64,000 nt of DNA from Parnassius smintheus behrii (Eukaryota; Arthropoda; Insecta; Lepidoptera; Papilionidae). The DNA is taken from assembly GCA_036936625.1 (NCBI GenBank), contig JAUPFT010000004.1, positions 52,463,371-52,527,370 on the forward strand. The letters are read 5' to 3'. The translations under genes were made by a program, and so were the position numbers. Shown here piece by piece: positions 45,656 to 57,435 of this stretch. The notes beneath the pieces were generated by a model, which was given only the letters and a program-made list of their open reading frames with translations, was not told the DNA's origin and searched no databases. Numbering within the stretch: position 1 is the first letter of the stretch; every line of letters starts with the position of its first letter.

Positions 45656-46139
45656 GTGCTCTACACGTGCGTGTTTGGCGTTGAAGGAAAACATAAAATA
45701 TCACAAGTTCAAGGTAACAACTAAAATTTCGTTTAAAGAGATACTATAAAAACTATTTTTACCTTCTTTATGGCAGAATTATTTTCTTAAAATGTATATG
45801 AGACTACTCCTGGGATATTTCCTATTTAATAAGAGAATGAAAAGTGCTCGGCTCTATCGCCGTTTCAGTCTACTGACTCCGGAGATGTTCCGGTTCGAAA
45901 TCCAAGATGCAGCCAGTAATGATACATTGACAGGTGACTTTTTTATATACGGCCCACTACTGAACTCGGGCCTCCTTATATATTTTTGAGAATAAAAGTC
46001 AAAGATAGTCTGCCGCTGTCCCAATGCGTATTAAAAAATCTAGCGACTTATTTTGTAATTTTATGTAAATAGCCGATTTTTTAAAGTGTGAGACCACTAG
46101 ATGAAGTAAACAATTGGTAAGAGATGTAGCACAATGTAG
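45656..46139. other. No gene recognised
   Basis: A 65-codon frame (45792-45989) has no domain; it ends in a diverged SINE-E-like tail (CGGCCCACTACTGAACTCGG, CCTCCTTATATA; 45953-45980). Confidence 0.4.
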
Positions 46140-46760
46140 CATTTTCTAACCGGACAGAACTTTAGATAGAGTGGACAAATTAATTGAAAAAAAAATCAGT
46201 TCCATCTTTTAAAGTAACTAAACAATGGCTATGGATATACTAATAACTTTATTGGGCCATGTCAGCTATAAATTAGTAGTAATAATGCCTTTCATAACCC
46301 GGGCAGAACATTAGAGGGAGTGGACAAATTATTTGAAAAAAAAAAACCAGTTCCATCTTTTACAATAACTAAATAATAGTTATAGATATACTAATAACTT
46401 TATTGGGCCGTGTGAGCTATCAATTAGTAGTAATAATGATGGTAATGACTTATTACGCGGGCTTCCGGCGCTCGAAAATGACAGTGCTAAAATTTCTCGT
46501 TACACATATAATCTCTTACAAAAAATCATTGTTATACGTGCTTGCCTCCTGGGCACAGGAACGACGAGAAATACAAATCGTTTGTAAAGAAACCAATTTC
46601 ATCTTTTACAATAATGAAATAATTGTTTGGTTTATATAGATATACTACGCTATCATGCCGTCTTCGAAAATAGGCAATACTAAAACTTCTTATAAAAATC
46701 ATTGTTATAAATTAGCATGCCTGAGTACTAAAAATATTTCAAGGGCATCCATAAAACTCG
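46140..46760 (+). repeat. Diverged tandem repeat, about 147-base unit
   Basis: The unit GGGCAGAACATTAGAGGGAG, ATCTTTTACAATAACTAAAT, AGATATACTAATAACTTTAT recurs at about 46150, 46300 and, partly, 46560. A second block (CGCGGGCTTCCGGCGCTCG, AAAATTTCTCG, AAAAATCATTGTTATA) recurs at 46455 and 46655, so the array is compound. Confidence 0.7.
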
Positions 46761-47404
46761 ACATTAACTCCCGCTGTAGCTTCATAAAGGCTTCTTAGCA
46801 GCTTCTATTTCACAAAAACTTTTCCTGTCATAAGATTAATTGCTCAACTTCATGAAATTTATATCTTACGAACTTATTTTGAAATTTCAACAACGGTTAC
46901 AACTCATACACAAAGAAAAACGTTGAATAGTTTAACATAAACTTACTCCAATGCCCATCCTTCATTTCCATTTTATCATTTTGCTTACTCTTTTTTTCTT
47001 TGTATAAGTTTTTGTTATTGTAAGTTTTGAATACGTGACAATAAACTGGAAGAACGAAACGCACATTATTGCTTTGGTCTGAAAGGGATGGAAAAACAAT
47101 CCAGTGGCGAAAAGTTTTTCGGTTCAGTTGGCTTATATTACGTGCGGTATTGACTCTGGAGGGCTACGGCAAGCCGAATCTAAGTACATAGCCTTGTATA
47201 TGCAAATGACCCTTTTCCTTTACGATCGAATTCCTTACCCAGTCACGCTTTGGGGTTATAAAAAGGGCACAGTTCCCGAAGTAACATGAATAAAATTTAT
47301 TCATAGAATGTGCGTACTTACATTTCGAACACCTTATTATATCAATAACTTTATCTAGCCAATTTCTGCAATAGATTTGTTTAAAACAATTTACACATAT
47401 AGTT
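46761..47404. other. No gene recognised
   Basis: AT-rich intronic DNA; the 61-codon frame at 47104-47289 shows no domain. Confidence 0.45.
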
Positions 47405-47505
<101 letters not shown>

Positions 47506-47884
47506 ATAGTTAGTGTGTATTGAACTGGTTCTTTTTACCCTTCAGACCGGTACACAGAACTGCTCTGTTTGGCGACAGAAATACTAGTAAGTTTCTAAGG
47601 CGGTACCTGAACCGACGGACTTCTTGTCCTGGTAATGTAAGGGTTTACATTAAGTTAATTTTAAAGATTTAAAGTCATAATACGAATAATTAAATACACA
47701 TATTAATTACCAGTTGTACCCGCGACTTCGTTCGAATAGAATGGTTGTTATTTGTTTTGAAGTTTTATTTCTTGGGCCTATTGATTATATTTTATAAAAT
47801 ACACCACTATTCCAACTTTTTATTTGTCATATTATGTTTAAATAAAACCAAGTAGTAATAATATGCACTAAGATATATATTAAA

Positions 47885-48240
47885 AGAGAAACTAAGGAAG
47901 ATGATGTTGTGACCAAGATTAAGAAATGAATGCTTCGCTGGTTTGATCGTGTAGAAAGAATGAACGAGGAAAGAGTGACAAAGCAAATTTATACAGCAGA
48001 AGAAGTCAGAAGTGAACGTCAGAGTCGGGGAGGAATACCCTAGACGAAGTTTTATCTACCGGATTGGCGATATTTTGAAAATGGGCTACATTAGGAGTAC
48101 GCTTAACCGACGAGCATGTATGCGTAGATACATTGATGTTAAGGAGGCGAGACGGGTGTGTCAGGATCGTACCAAATGGAAGTCCGTAGTCTCTGCCTAC
48201 ACCTCTGGGTGACAGGCGAGAGTGTTTATGTATTTTTATG
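47885..48240 (+). pseudogene. LINE-B 5'-truncated copy
   Basis: It starts at GATGATGTTGTGACCAAGAT and shows the FDRVERMNEERVTKQIY region, a short insertion, GRVGEEYPRRSF-like sequence, STLNRRACMRRY, VKEARRVCQDR and WKSVVSAYTSG, then TGA and the GAGTGTTTATGT end. Several substitutions and a frameshift near 48000. Confidence 0.8.
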
Positions 48241-48577
48241 TTAAAAATTACTTTAATTTATGAAAACATAGTAAGTATTAGTTTGTAAAAACATAAGGAA
48301 GGGACGACAATTTGTTTGCCGTGTATTAGCGACGTAAATTAATCCCAAACCCCGCTATGTCCCGAAGGAACACCTCCGGGTCATAAGAGGGACTATGAAA
48401 ATCGTCAGAGCAAAAGTAATGGTTTTCCGTAAAATACGCAGACTGGTTACGGACAGCAATGTCACAGGATTGACGTCTTGTACTGCGATCGTCATTTAAT
48501 CTTCCTACTGTGACAATTAAAGCAAATCACTCCTGCAGTGGGCGAGGTCTAGGTCGTGCAGAATTTTACTAACTTTA
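48241..48577. other. No recognised feature
   Basis: Intronic spacer; nothing identifiable. Confidence 0.4.
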
Positions 48578-48850
48578 GTGTTGTAGAGCCATGCTGCAGC
48601 TATGGTTGTAGAACGAATGGGTCGGCTCGACCGGGGTAGGACACAGAATAACAGCGTAAAATAGCAGCATTTAATGCTGTTGTGTTTCGTATGGTGAGTG
48701 TAGAGAACCGGAGACCCTTTTTACTGGAAACGGGGCATTCCATCTTAGTCCTCAGGAGTGACATAAATGTAGATGTCTATGCGGAACAGCATCCACTTAT
48801 CATCAGGTGGACTGTGTGCTCGTTTGCCACCCTTATAATATAAAAAAATT
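48578..48850 (+). repeat. SINE-D copy
   Basis: TGTAGAGCCATGCTGCAGC, GGGTCGGCTCGACCGGGG, AGCGTAAAATAGCAGC, CATCCACTTATCATCAGGTGG and TATAAAAAAAT. Confidence 0.85.
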
Positions 48851-50072
48851 ACTGATGGTGAAGGGGAAGAGAAATACATAGTAGTAGAAATACATAGATA
48901 GTTCTTTTAACATTTTTGTGTCATAAGGTAATGCGATAAGTCTGGTTCGGAATAAATGTTCTTAAAAATACCAGTCTCACTTCAAACGCGCTCTGTGTGA
49001 TTAGTTTGAGAAAATATATTATGCGGTAGAAACATAACTTTTTACTACTGTAAATGAAACACTATTTTTTCAAAACAAACTATAAATTCCATTGTTTCCA
49101 ACTTCATTTTGCCGTACCACTATTGATTTTTTGAATCTAAAGTATATAAAACCCCTTACTCTTTAATCGAATCCTTTTAACCGAAATGCCCTTAAATCGA
49201 ATCCACCTCGGAGATTAAAAATTGGTATTTGAGATTTAAAACTAAAAAATATCTAAATATGTGATAACTTTTTATCTTAATTCTTAACTATTTAGGTTAA
49301 CAGCTCTCCGTATGATGCGATTTCATAATAAGCGTGGCTCATGACTTGTGTAACGTTAAAGCTATTTCCATGTTTCCGCAAAGTTTTTTTTCTTCGTTTT
49401 TATGTTAATAGTTTATGGAAATAAATAGATACAATAAAAATGTACGGAGTGATGTATTTACTGTGGTAAATAAAGTTGAAATTTAAACAATAATTTATGA
49501 AATATACTTATATTTAATAAGTATACAGACTATAAACTCAAATCTAACTTATCGAAAACCTTAACATTTATTTAATAAAACATGTTACTAATGAACGTAA
49601 CCATTACAATAATTATAATAATTATATCTTTTATACCGAATTTGAGTTACACTAAGCAAGCGTAACATCAGAAAGTGTCATTTCAAAAATATTTTTAAAA
49701 CGCATAAATAAAAACTTTTTACCTATCTATCCATACATAGGTAGGTATGTAACGGGATATTTCAAGGTAATTTTCACCAACTAGTACACGACCGATCGAC
49801 TTAAAAATTTGCACTCGTATAAAGGACCGATTACAATAATATAATAATTTAAAAATTTTATCCTAGTAGAGTATCCTGATCTGGATGACCGGGATAAAAT
49901 AAAATAATTACCAGGATCTTCACAACTTATTATTAATGAGTGTTATTTTAGTTTTCTAAACTCGTATATTATTATAATATAGCAATAACACCACCTTTTG
50001 TGTTTCTCTCTGTAGCTTGTTATATTATTTGTTTTCATAGCGTACAGTAAATGTATTGTATTATTATTACAG
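48851..50072. other. 3' end of intron 1, no repeat recognised
   Basis: AT-rich; ends with the acceptor TTATTATTACAG. Confidence 0.5.
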
Positions 50073-50207
50073 AATATGGACGCACATGTAAAGACATCGG
50101 ATGTCTCAACAGCGAAGTATGCGTGCTAGCTGAAGACCCATGCAGCTTCGGCCACAGCTCTAACTGCGGCACATATCCTACATGCAAAAAGAAGTCTCAA
50201 GTACAAG
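50073..50207 (+). CDS. Host secreted protein, exon 2 (six-cysteine module)
   Basis: 135 bases between acceptor TTATTATTACAG (50061-50072) and donor G|GTAACT (50208). With the A from exon 1 it reads KYGRTCKDIGCLNSEVCVL, AEDPCSFGHSSNCGTYPTC, KKKSQVQ. Six cysteines (residues 26, 31, 37, 44, 52 and 58 of the precursor) suggest a small disulfide-bonded extracellular domain. Phase 1 at both ends fits exons 1 and 3 exactly. Codon use and composition are less AT-rich than the surrounding introns. The exon is nearly a stand-alone module, starting right after the signal peptide, so it would form the mature N-terminus. I do not recognise a named domain. Confidence 0.85.
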
Positions 50208-50516
50208 GTAACTTTAGACCAATAATTACTTCCGAAACGTATGGTTACGTAATTTGCTACCTTGATTTCTATAAACTAATATGATTTTTATTCGTTACAC
50301 TTTAATCACAATTATATATTCGTTAAATCCCTTCGTGGTTTTAAATTGTAAAAAAAAACTATTTTTGTTAAGTAAACTGTTATAGAAGTTTGGAAAAAAC
50401 CATCTTTTTTCAGCACATATTAATCAATTTTCCATGCACATTGTAATCCATACGAAATATTTCATAAAAATTTAATCCTAAGGACGTCGTAAACTAACTA
50501 CATTGTTTGTTTTTAG
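50208..50516 (+). other. Intron 2 of host gene
   Basis: 309 bases, GTAACT to TTGTTTTTAG, AT-rich, no repeat seen. Confidence 0.8.
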
Positions 50517-51463
50517 GATCCCACGTAGAACCAGCTCAGCCATCTGTTCCGAAACCTGTGCCACATTCTCCGACAAACAACTTCGACTCCGCCCCCAACT
50601 ATCCCGCACCAGCTCCACCTCCTGGCCCCTCTTCAAACACGGGAGGCAGTTCGTATGGAGGAAGCTCACCGTATGGTGGCAACTCGCCGTATGGAGGAAG
50701 TTTGCCCTACGGTGGGAATGCACCATATGGCGGCAATTCGCCTAATGGGGGTAGCTCACCCTATGGCGGTAATTCTCCATACGGCGGCCAGTCGCCTTAC
50801 GGAGGCAGTTCACCATATGGGGGATCATCAAACCATGGAGGAAGTAACCCTTACGGAGGCAGTTCACCATATGGTGGATCATCGAATCATGGAGGAAGTA
50901 ACCCTTATGGAGGCAGTTCACCATATGGAGGATCATCGAATCATGGAGGAAGTAACCCTTACGGAGGTAGCTCACCTTACGGTGGCACAAATCCTACCGG
51001 AACAAAGAGTCCTCTTGATAACATATTCAATACTTTGAACAAATTAGCAAATGGCGGTGGCACTGGCACTGGCAGTGGCAGTGGCGGTGCAAGCACTGGT
51101 GGCTCAGGCTTATTCGATACTTTGAACAAATTTGCAAATCGCGGTGGCACTGGCGGTGGCAGTGGCAGTGGCGGTGCAAGCACTGGTGGCTCAGGCTTAT
51201 CCAACATCTTCGGGAATATTCTGGGAGATCTTACCAAAAGCGGAGGTTTGAACGGACTTTTCAATACTAGACCGATCATGGAGAACCCTAATTATTCATC
51301 GTACAGTTCTAACTCCAAGAGTGCTAATACTCAAAATTATCCATCAGGATATCAGCCGGCTTATCAGGCGCCGAGTCAGAACAAGAACTACGGCCAAAGT
51401 AATGCGCACCACAGTGCAGCCACTACGCATAAACCAGCGAGCTATGGCTGGAATTTTGGGTAA
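50517..51463 (+). CDS. Host secreted Gly/Ser/Tyr/Pro-repeat protein, exon 3
   Basis: Last coding exon; stop TAA 51461-51463. Joined to exons 1 and 2 it gives about 380 residues. After the Cys module comes a Pro-rich linker (SVPKPVPHSPTNN, APAPPPGPSSN), then a GGSSPYGG array (50643-50990) that includes three 20-residue units with NHGGSNPYGGSSPYGG. Next are two copies of a unit with a LNKxANxGGTG start, a GSGSGGASTGGSGL body (51027-51200), a helix-like piece (NIFGNILGDLTK) and a Tyr/Asn/Gln-rich tail (YQPAYQAPSQNKNYG). Exported Gly-rich proteins of this type form cuticle, silk or egg-shell matrices in insects, so I infer a structural extracellular role. No chitin-binding RR motif or furin-like site is visible. 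The other frames over this exon are shadows of the repeat. An AATAAA follows 107 bases after the stop. Confidence 0.9.
50643..50995 (+). repeat. Coding GGSSPYGG tandem array
   Basis: 24-base units (GGAAGCTCACCGTATGGTGG type) grade into a 60-base higher-order unit repeated three times (about 50818-50995). The three 60-base units differ at only a few third positions, suggesting recent expansion or conversion. Confidence 0.9.
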
Positions 51464-51570
51464 ATAAGCCACTGTCAAATCACTCATAATGGTGTGGCTT
51501 TAGTTGTTTTACAAGAAAGCTTTGCATGAGAACACCTTTTTATTAATTTCTTTCGCATTTAGATTCAAAT

Positions 51571-51576
51571 AATAAA
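51571..51576 (+). terminator. Polyadenylation signal of host gene
   Basis: AATAAA 107 bases after the stop codon, within AAATAATAAATTAATAAT. Confidence 0.6.
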
Positions 51577-51877
51577 TTAATAATCTGTCTTTTCTTACTA
51601 CTCTAATGAATTCTAGAACGATGTTACAACTGTGCCAGGTAACAACAGGTAGGCAATATAACATAGTAACCATAGCAAATTGTAGGTAAGTCTAATGACG
51701 CTTTAATAAGCAAAGCTTTGTGGATGAGTGTACTATTTTATACCTTACTTATAAGTCACAACTATGAATAATGTGTTTGAAACTAAATTGGTGTAAGAAA
51801 ACAAAACACGAATCTGTTTACTCACCGACAAACTATAGTCTTGCCGTTATCATCTGAGTCGTCAGTATCATCTTTTT
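51577..51877. other. Downstream intergenic, no feature
   Basis: AT-rich; nothing recognised. Confidence 0.45.
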
Positions 51878-52132
51878 CAACCGACTTCCAGAAGGAGTAG
51901 ATACTCAATTCGACCGTATTTTTATTTTGCGTGTTAGCTTGAGAACTTTTTGTGTGTGAATCGATTTTGATAATTCTTTTTTTTTGTATTTGAAAGCAGG
52001 TGCTTCTCGTATGATCCTATATAAATTTGATCAAGATCTGATCATTAGTTTTTGAGTCATCCTTTAATAATGCGTATTTAATTGACTTCGACTACATTGA
52101 TGTTCTCATTCTATTGATATTGAAGTCGGTTG
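51878..52132 (+). mobile_element. MITE-G, intact copy
   Basis: 255 bases with inverted ends CAACCGACTTC (51878) and GAAGTCGGTTG (52122-52132). Body: GGAGTAGATACTCAATTCGA, AAGCAGGTGCTTCTCG, TTGATCAAGATCTGATC, AATGCGTATTTAATTGACTT. Non-coding. It is the reference copy for the two others in the window. Confidence 0.85.
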
Positions 52133-53283
52133 TACAAAATTTAAAATTTTACTTGTTTATCTCTCTGTTTTGCTCGTAATCGCTAGGCTTAGGGAGCGTC
52201 ACAGTGATGTGCATATTAAGTAGCGAGTGTCTAAAAAAAACTTATTGGTTGGGTAAAAAAATCATTTATTGGGTTATTCTGTCAAAAAATTGCCGTTACA
52301 GTCCCGAGTAAGAAGTTGGTTAGTGTTTTACTCCCGTGCCTCAGAAGCCCTGCGCCTGATTTCTCCAGTCGTGTCGGATCGTTGCATCGGACTATGAGAT
52401 TAGCACATACTCGTGCACCGAACTTCGGTTTGGAGCACATTTCACAACGAGTGTACGTCAATTAATTGTAACGTTGAGATCTTTAACTAGCAAAAAGAAG
52501 AGTTTTATCTATACTTACAGAAAGCCATCAGGCAATTAAATTAATTTTAGACATATAAACTTTATTTGATAAGATAAAGGAAATGAGGTTATAATAATAA
52601 TAATAATTTCCTCCAGACCGAACTTCGGTCACAGCCTCCAGTCTCAACGGAGAATAGCCAACATGGGTGTGTGAGCAAGCACAGGTGCACTCTGTCACCT
52701 CACCCTCATAGTCCGATGGGACGGTAATCCGATACGACCCGAGAGATATCAGGCGTAAAACTAACGGATTTACGTGCTTTCCGAGGTACTAGGGTGATAC
52801 ACTGCCAACTTCCTGATTAAAGACTGAGAGTTTCTCAAAGTAAAAACTTAGTAACTGATTTGAGCCGGAGCCTCATAATCAGCAGACAACCAGAAACTTA
52901 TAAAAGTAGTGCGAGTGATCCACTGTATACCTACTTACACATTTACAATCAGTAATCAACCTCGTAAAATTTCCTAAGACTATAATGGCGAAATACGCAA
53001 ACGCTATTCAGTTTTTAACTCTCGTGGTGTCACAGTCATTTCGACTTAAAATTGAGTAGTATTTGGGCAATAGACCGCGCGTTACGTAGGAAATTATCGA
53101 TATTTAGCAAGTAAAGTAGCTGGCACATTTCCATCGTTACTGCCGTTCATAACCCGACGACTCAAGTGTTAACTGCCGGACATTGGGGTATAATGTACTA
53201 GAGAGCGCACCTCAAAGCAAAGTTTTTCGTTGCGCATTGCGGTCCACTGGACCGCATGTGGTTGAACATTTTAGATTTTCAAA
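52133..53283. other. Intergenic with a repeat block
   Basis: 52600-52830 contains CACCTCACCCTCATAGTCCG, ATGGGACGGTAATCCGATAC and GATATCAGGCG, a diverged relative of the block at 14570-14630. No gene seen elsewhere. Confidence 0.45.
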
Positions 53284-53359
53284 ATGCCTTCTTGCGTCGT
53301 AAAAGACTTTTCCAATCATTCTCGGCAAATCAAAAAAGTCAAGGTGTGACGTTTCACCG
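53284..53359 (+). pseudogene. THAP-like first exon, degenerate
   Basis: ATG at 53284 gives MPSCVVKDFSNHSRQ, then after a one-base slip KKSQGVTFHR, ending at a donor CACCG|GTAAGT. The THAP zinc finger starts MPxCxxxxC and continues with a VTFHxFP block; here the first Cys is kept but the second position is F, and a frameshift separates the halves. The intron after TFHR is typical of THAP genes. It could be the remains of a THAP-bearing transposase (P or Kolobok type) or of a THAP host gene. No further THAP exon was seen. Confidence 0.55.
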
Positions 53360-53462
53360 GTAAGTACATGAAAAACAACTCGTTTTATGCTCTTTTGCAT
53401 TATTTTTAAATGACAGTATGCCATTTTTTACCGAGCCTTTTTTGGCGTGTGTTAGTGTTCGC

Positions 53463-54412
53463 GCCATGGAGGTCAGAGAACAGGAGAACGATCACTACGT
53501 ACTAAAGCATAGCCCGCCTGTCCTTAAAAATTTGTAGAATTTGTAGCGGCGCTGACGTCGGTGAGTAGTGGCTGCGAAGTTAGCTGTTTATGAGTACAAG
53601 TAGATGAAGTTATTTGAATAATGTACAAATTTTCATGGCGGCATTGGTGAGAAAATTTTCAATTTAATAATTAGTAATTTTTTAATTTTCAATAAAGATA
53701 TTAATTAATTTGAAACTTTCCGCTAACTAAATACCATGATGTGTCTTACCTGGATTGAAGAGCACCTCCCGCCCTCCCTCAATTGCATGCACCAATCCCG
53801 TCACCACTTACCCCGGCACCACTACTCCCAACACCACTACTACCAACATCAATATTCCAGGAAAGACACATCATCGACGATAATACGACACGTGTTTCGC
53901 TGACCGCTAAGATTATACTTAGCGATCAGCCCCCGTAGAGTCTACATCATCTGATGATGCCTCGTGTAGAGGCGAAACACGTGTCCTATTATCGTCGATG
54001 GTGTGTCTTCCCTGGAATATTGGTGTTGGGAGTAGTGGTGTCGGAATCGGTGCACGCAATTGAGGGAGGGCGGGAGATGCCCTTCAATCCAGGTAAGACA
54101 CAGCATTGTATTTAGTTAGCGGAAGGTTGCAAATTAATTAATATCTTTATTATAATGGATTTCCGCAAAGTAACGCCTGATTCTATCAATTATTTTTAAT
54201 TTTTGACAATAAGAGACATTAAAAAATAGAGAAATATTTTATTGTGCGTGGACGTGCAAGTGGTTTTGCATCTGATCGGAAAAATAGACTGAAGATGACT
54301 TTTATTGAGCGAACTTAGCGATCTCAGCGCCTCACTTATGGTGTCCATATTTCTAGGACGCTATTTTGTACGGCGATCGTTCTCCTGTTCTCTAACCTCC
54401 ATGGTTCGCGCA
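53463..54412. mobile_element. Large foldback element, about 950 bases
   Basis: Outer ends GCGCCATGGAGGTCAGAGAA / GGAGAACGATC (53463-53495) are mirrored at 54378-54412. The middle parts are diverged, then the inner arms match well: AATATTAATTAATTTG-like sequence, TTCCGCTAACTAAATAC, TGTCTTACCTGGATTGAAG, CTCCCGCCCTCCCTCAATTG (53690-53800 and 54060-54160), then the centre (GACGATAATACGACACGTGT and its inverse). The core is a further hairpin, CTGACCGCTAAG against CTTAGCGATCAG. Non-coding; foldback DNA element inferred. Confidence 0.8.
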
Positions 54413-55613
54413 TTCTGTGACTCGGCCGCCTCCACCCGCGCGCCCCGCACTGCCGCAAGGGGCACACAGATTTTGTTCGCGTCGTCCGTTCTCGTACGTA
54501 GTACATTATACTTCAATGCTGCTGGACTATTATTTATGATTACTCATTTGTTATTATTTCTTATTTTTTTCTGTTTAGTAAGCAACTACCATTTAGTATC
54601 TAAATGGAATTTTATATTTTACTTTTTAACTCGGAACTTTCCTACTTACAAGACTTGCATGTGCTATTCGATGTAGATACTGGTCATATATCACTGTTAA
54701 TCGCTGTAATATTTTCTCTATTTATAGCTTTAATTAATTATTTTATAGCTATAGTAACTACTTTAGCTCTAGCTATTTTCACATACATGCGACGCACTAA
54801 TTATGTTGCTCTTTACATAAACATGTATCTATTACTGCTTATGATTAAGTCACCAGTTTTCAACGTTTTCTGAAATGGGACTAAATAATTGTAACTTATG
54901 CATGTGATATGCAAGTTCAATTACACCACAGTGTAAATTTAAGGGTTTTAGTTTTTATGGGGCCGTATTATGCCAGTAGCCAGGCGTTCGTCTCAAGTTG
55001 CTGACTTACCACGCATCCGAATCAAACGGTTTGCTACATCGTTCGTCATGCGTAAACCAAGTGAAAAAAGTTTTCAGCATCTGTCTTTCTATCAGATTAC
55101 AATGCGGGGGTCTACAAGGCAAGAAGTGAATATAGGCTTTTGGTAAGTCAGTGTGCTTAACCATCTTAGTCTACATGAATACTTACCATCAGGTGGGATT
55201 GTAGCTGAGTGTTGGCTTAGAATAGAAAAAATAAATTAAAAAAAAATTGTTACTAAGGTACGTGAGGGTGCCGCCTTGTAAAACCTAAACTACAGGAGGA
55301 TAGAGACAAAAACCAAAGTCGTATACTTTATTTAACATGTTTAAAAAAACCACAATCAAACTTTTGCAGTATTTAGGAACACTGAAAATCAACTTAAAAG
55401 AATTATACCATATCTACAGTATTGCCAACTATCAAAATGGCGTCGATAAAGCAGCACCCATTTGGCTTTTAATTTCTGATTGACCGATGAAGATTGCCAT
55501 CTATGCAAACAAGACTGTAGTTTTTTAATTATCATAAAGTGACCATATCAAAAAGATAACCATATTGCCCTCACGTATACTAGTAGTTACACGCATACTT
55601 GTAAGTTATGATT
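54413..55613. other. No gene; one SINE-like tail
   Basis: Frames at 54305-54873 have membrane-like, AT-driven composition and no homology I recognise. About 54960-55255 may be a further SINE with the tail ACTTACCATCAGGTGGGAT and an A-rich end, again sharing the ATCAGGTG motif. Confidence 0.4.
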
Positions 55614-55700
55614 TTAACCCTTCAATCCCCGTAAAAATCCCATGCAGTTGCATGCGTGTGTCAAATCCCGAGCGGTCGCATGCGACCGCACCCACCCACA
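55614..55700 (+). mobile_element. Candidate piggyBac-like left end with palindromes
   Basis: TTAACCC (55614-55620) is followed 51 bases later by the perfect 18-base palindrome GCGGTCGCATGCGACCGC (55672-55689); a shorter one, CATGCAGTTGCATG, lies between. It is upstream of, and oriented correctly for, the piggyBac-like transposase gene starting at 57436. The distance (about 1.8 kb, partly a solo LTR) is long, so the link is tentative. Confidence 0.35.
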
Positions 55701-56590
55701 GCGCTAAAAAATGTATAGGCATGTTGTGTGACTTACTCATAAGCTGTTATGTGTTATCAAGAATATCTCCGTACATGCCGCCTTTGTTGACAATGGTTTT
55801 CTGTATCTTATAAAAATGTAAGCAAATTATTAAGAATTAGAGACATTCTTGTATAGCATGGCAGATACAAATTTATGGATTATTTAATAATTTTCTTTAC
55901 TTACATACTAATTTTACTTTAGGTAAATATTTTAATATATTATTAAAAATACTCATATATAACAAATCTAGAAAATAAGTTATAGGACACTGTTTTACGA
56001 GTATTTCCTTTCACAAGTCACAAACCTAACCTGTGAGAGAATAATTATTAATTATTGTGCTATTTTGCAAAACGACAAAAAAGTGTTTGCAGTTTTCTTG
56101 ATTTTTTTGAAGTGTATTGAGATAATTTTAAAAAGTGATTAATTTTGAGACGTAGTAATTTCTTTCGACACTGTTATGTTCGACAATTAGTTAAAATAAT
56201 ATCTAGATTTTTATTGAGTATATAAATTAGTAATAGTGGTCATACATACGTAATATATTATCAAAGCCCAGTGCCATCTAAATTATAACATTATCATGTT
56301 ATATTTTTTTATTTCAGTGTGACATTGGTGTTGACATACCTGGTACACCAATTTGCCTTCAATGTGATACATACCTAATTTATATGTAAGAATAGATATA
56401 TATATATTTGGTACATTGTGATTGTTACCAAGAAAAAATTTGTTTTATATTTATATGTATATTTCGTGCGAATATTAACATTAAATGTTTCTTTATTGAA
56501 GATCTCTTTGGTTTTATTTTTGAATAAATTTTATTGAATCAAGTGGTACTTTAAGTAAATCCTATACAGTCCTACACATACATAATATAT
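55701..56590. other. No recognised feature
   Basis: AT-rich DNA between the candidate piggyBac end and the solo LTR. Confidence 0.45.
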
Positions 56591-56924
56591 TGTTACGAGC
56601 TTGAGGTTCGTGACATTAAAAATTGCCGATAGAATTACCTAAATTAACACTTTAATTCACTTTATACTAATTAAAGTTAAAAACACTAATAATTAATCAC
56701 ACTGATTCACTTTATTCCGCTCCGAAGCTTCGCTTGTGTTGCCAACTCCAATACTTCCCCGATCGCATCTTACAGCGCCTATTTATATAAATTAGCAGCG
56801 AAATATCCAGAATATTCAAGTAAACACGCGCAAGGTACCGAGAGTTCGTGTTTCGACTTCAAGAAGTTTAGTTCTTCGGTTCGAGACTAGATGGCGCTAG
56901 TGCCGTCGACTTGAGCGCGTAACA
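56591..56924. mobile_element. Solo LTR
   Basis: 334 bases beginning TGTTACG and ending CGTAACA (TG...CA with a 7-base terminal inversion), flanked by ATAT on both sides (56587-56590 and 56925-56928), as in Ty3/gypsy-like insect elements. It contains a TATA-like CTATTTATATAAATT. No internal retroelement region is present, so it is the product of LTR-LTR recombination. Confidence 0.8.
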
Positions 56925-57435
56925 ATATATATAAAGACGTCAACTTTTTAAGGGTTGTAGTACATTTTAAGTTTTATGAGCGTCTGTAAGAGCACACTAC
57001 TTAGATTACCCGCAGAATGTGATTGTGGCTAGCCGCAATCGCACCGGCAACATAAAATTAAGAAACCGCTGAAATACATTCATACCATATAAAGAAAAAC
57101 CTGATTCGATGGCGGATAGAACTTAGCAAAGAAAGGTATTCGCTAATTTAATGAAACGAGAGCCGCAAGTTAAACGCACAGCAAACACATGAATAGCAGC
57201 GGTGCGGCTATGCAACAGTCTCGTCGCATTTCTTCGAACCGCATTGCGGGCATCTCAGTGCAATGAGGGCTAATAACCTTCCGGTCATAAGGTGATACTG
57301 AGGTGTGACATTGACAGATTGTAACATCTGACACGACATTATTGACATTTCAGATGATGAAGTTCAAATCATTCGCTCATTTACTCTCGTTGAGTACTGA
57401 TGTAACGATTTTTATTTTATTGTTTTTTGTGTAAA

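Noticed and set aside
50478..51279. Minus-strand and alternate-frame ORFs over the host exon 3
   Set aside because: They are shadows of the Gly/Ser/Tyr/Pro tandem repeats; the splice phase and signal peptide fix the plus-strand frame.
54305..54873. Overlapping frames with hydrophobic stretches
   Set aside because: Partly covers the foldback arm; the remainder is AT-rich with Leu/Phe/Ile codons expected by chance, and no domain or splice context supports it.
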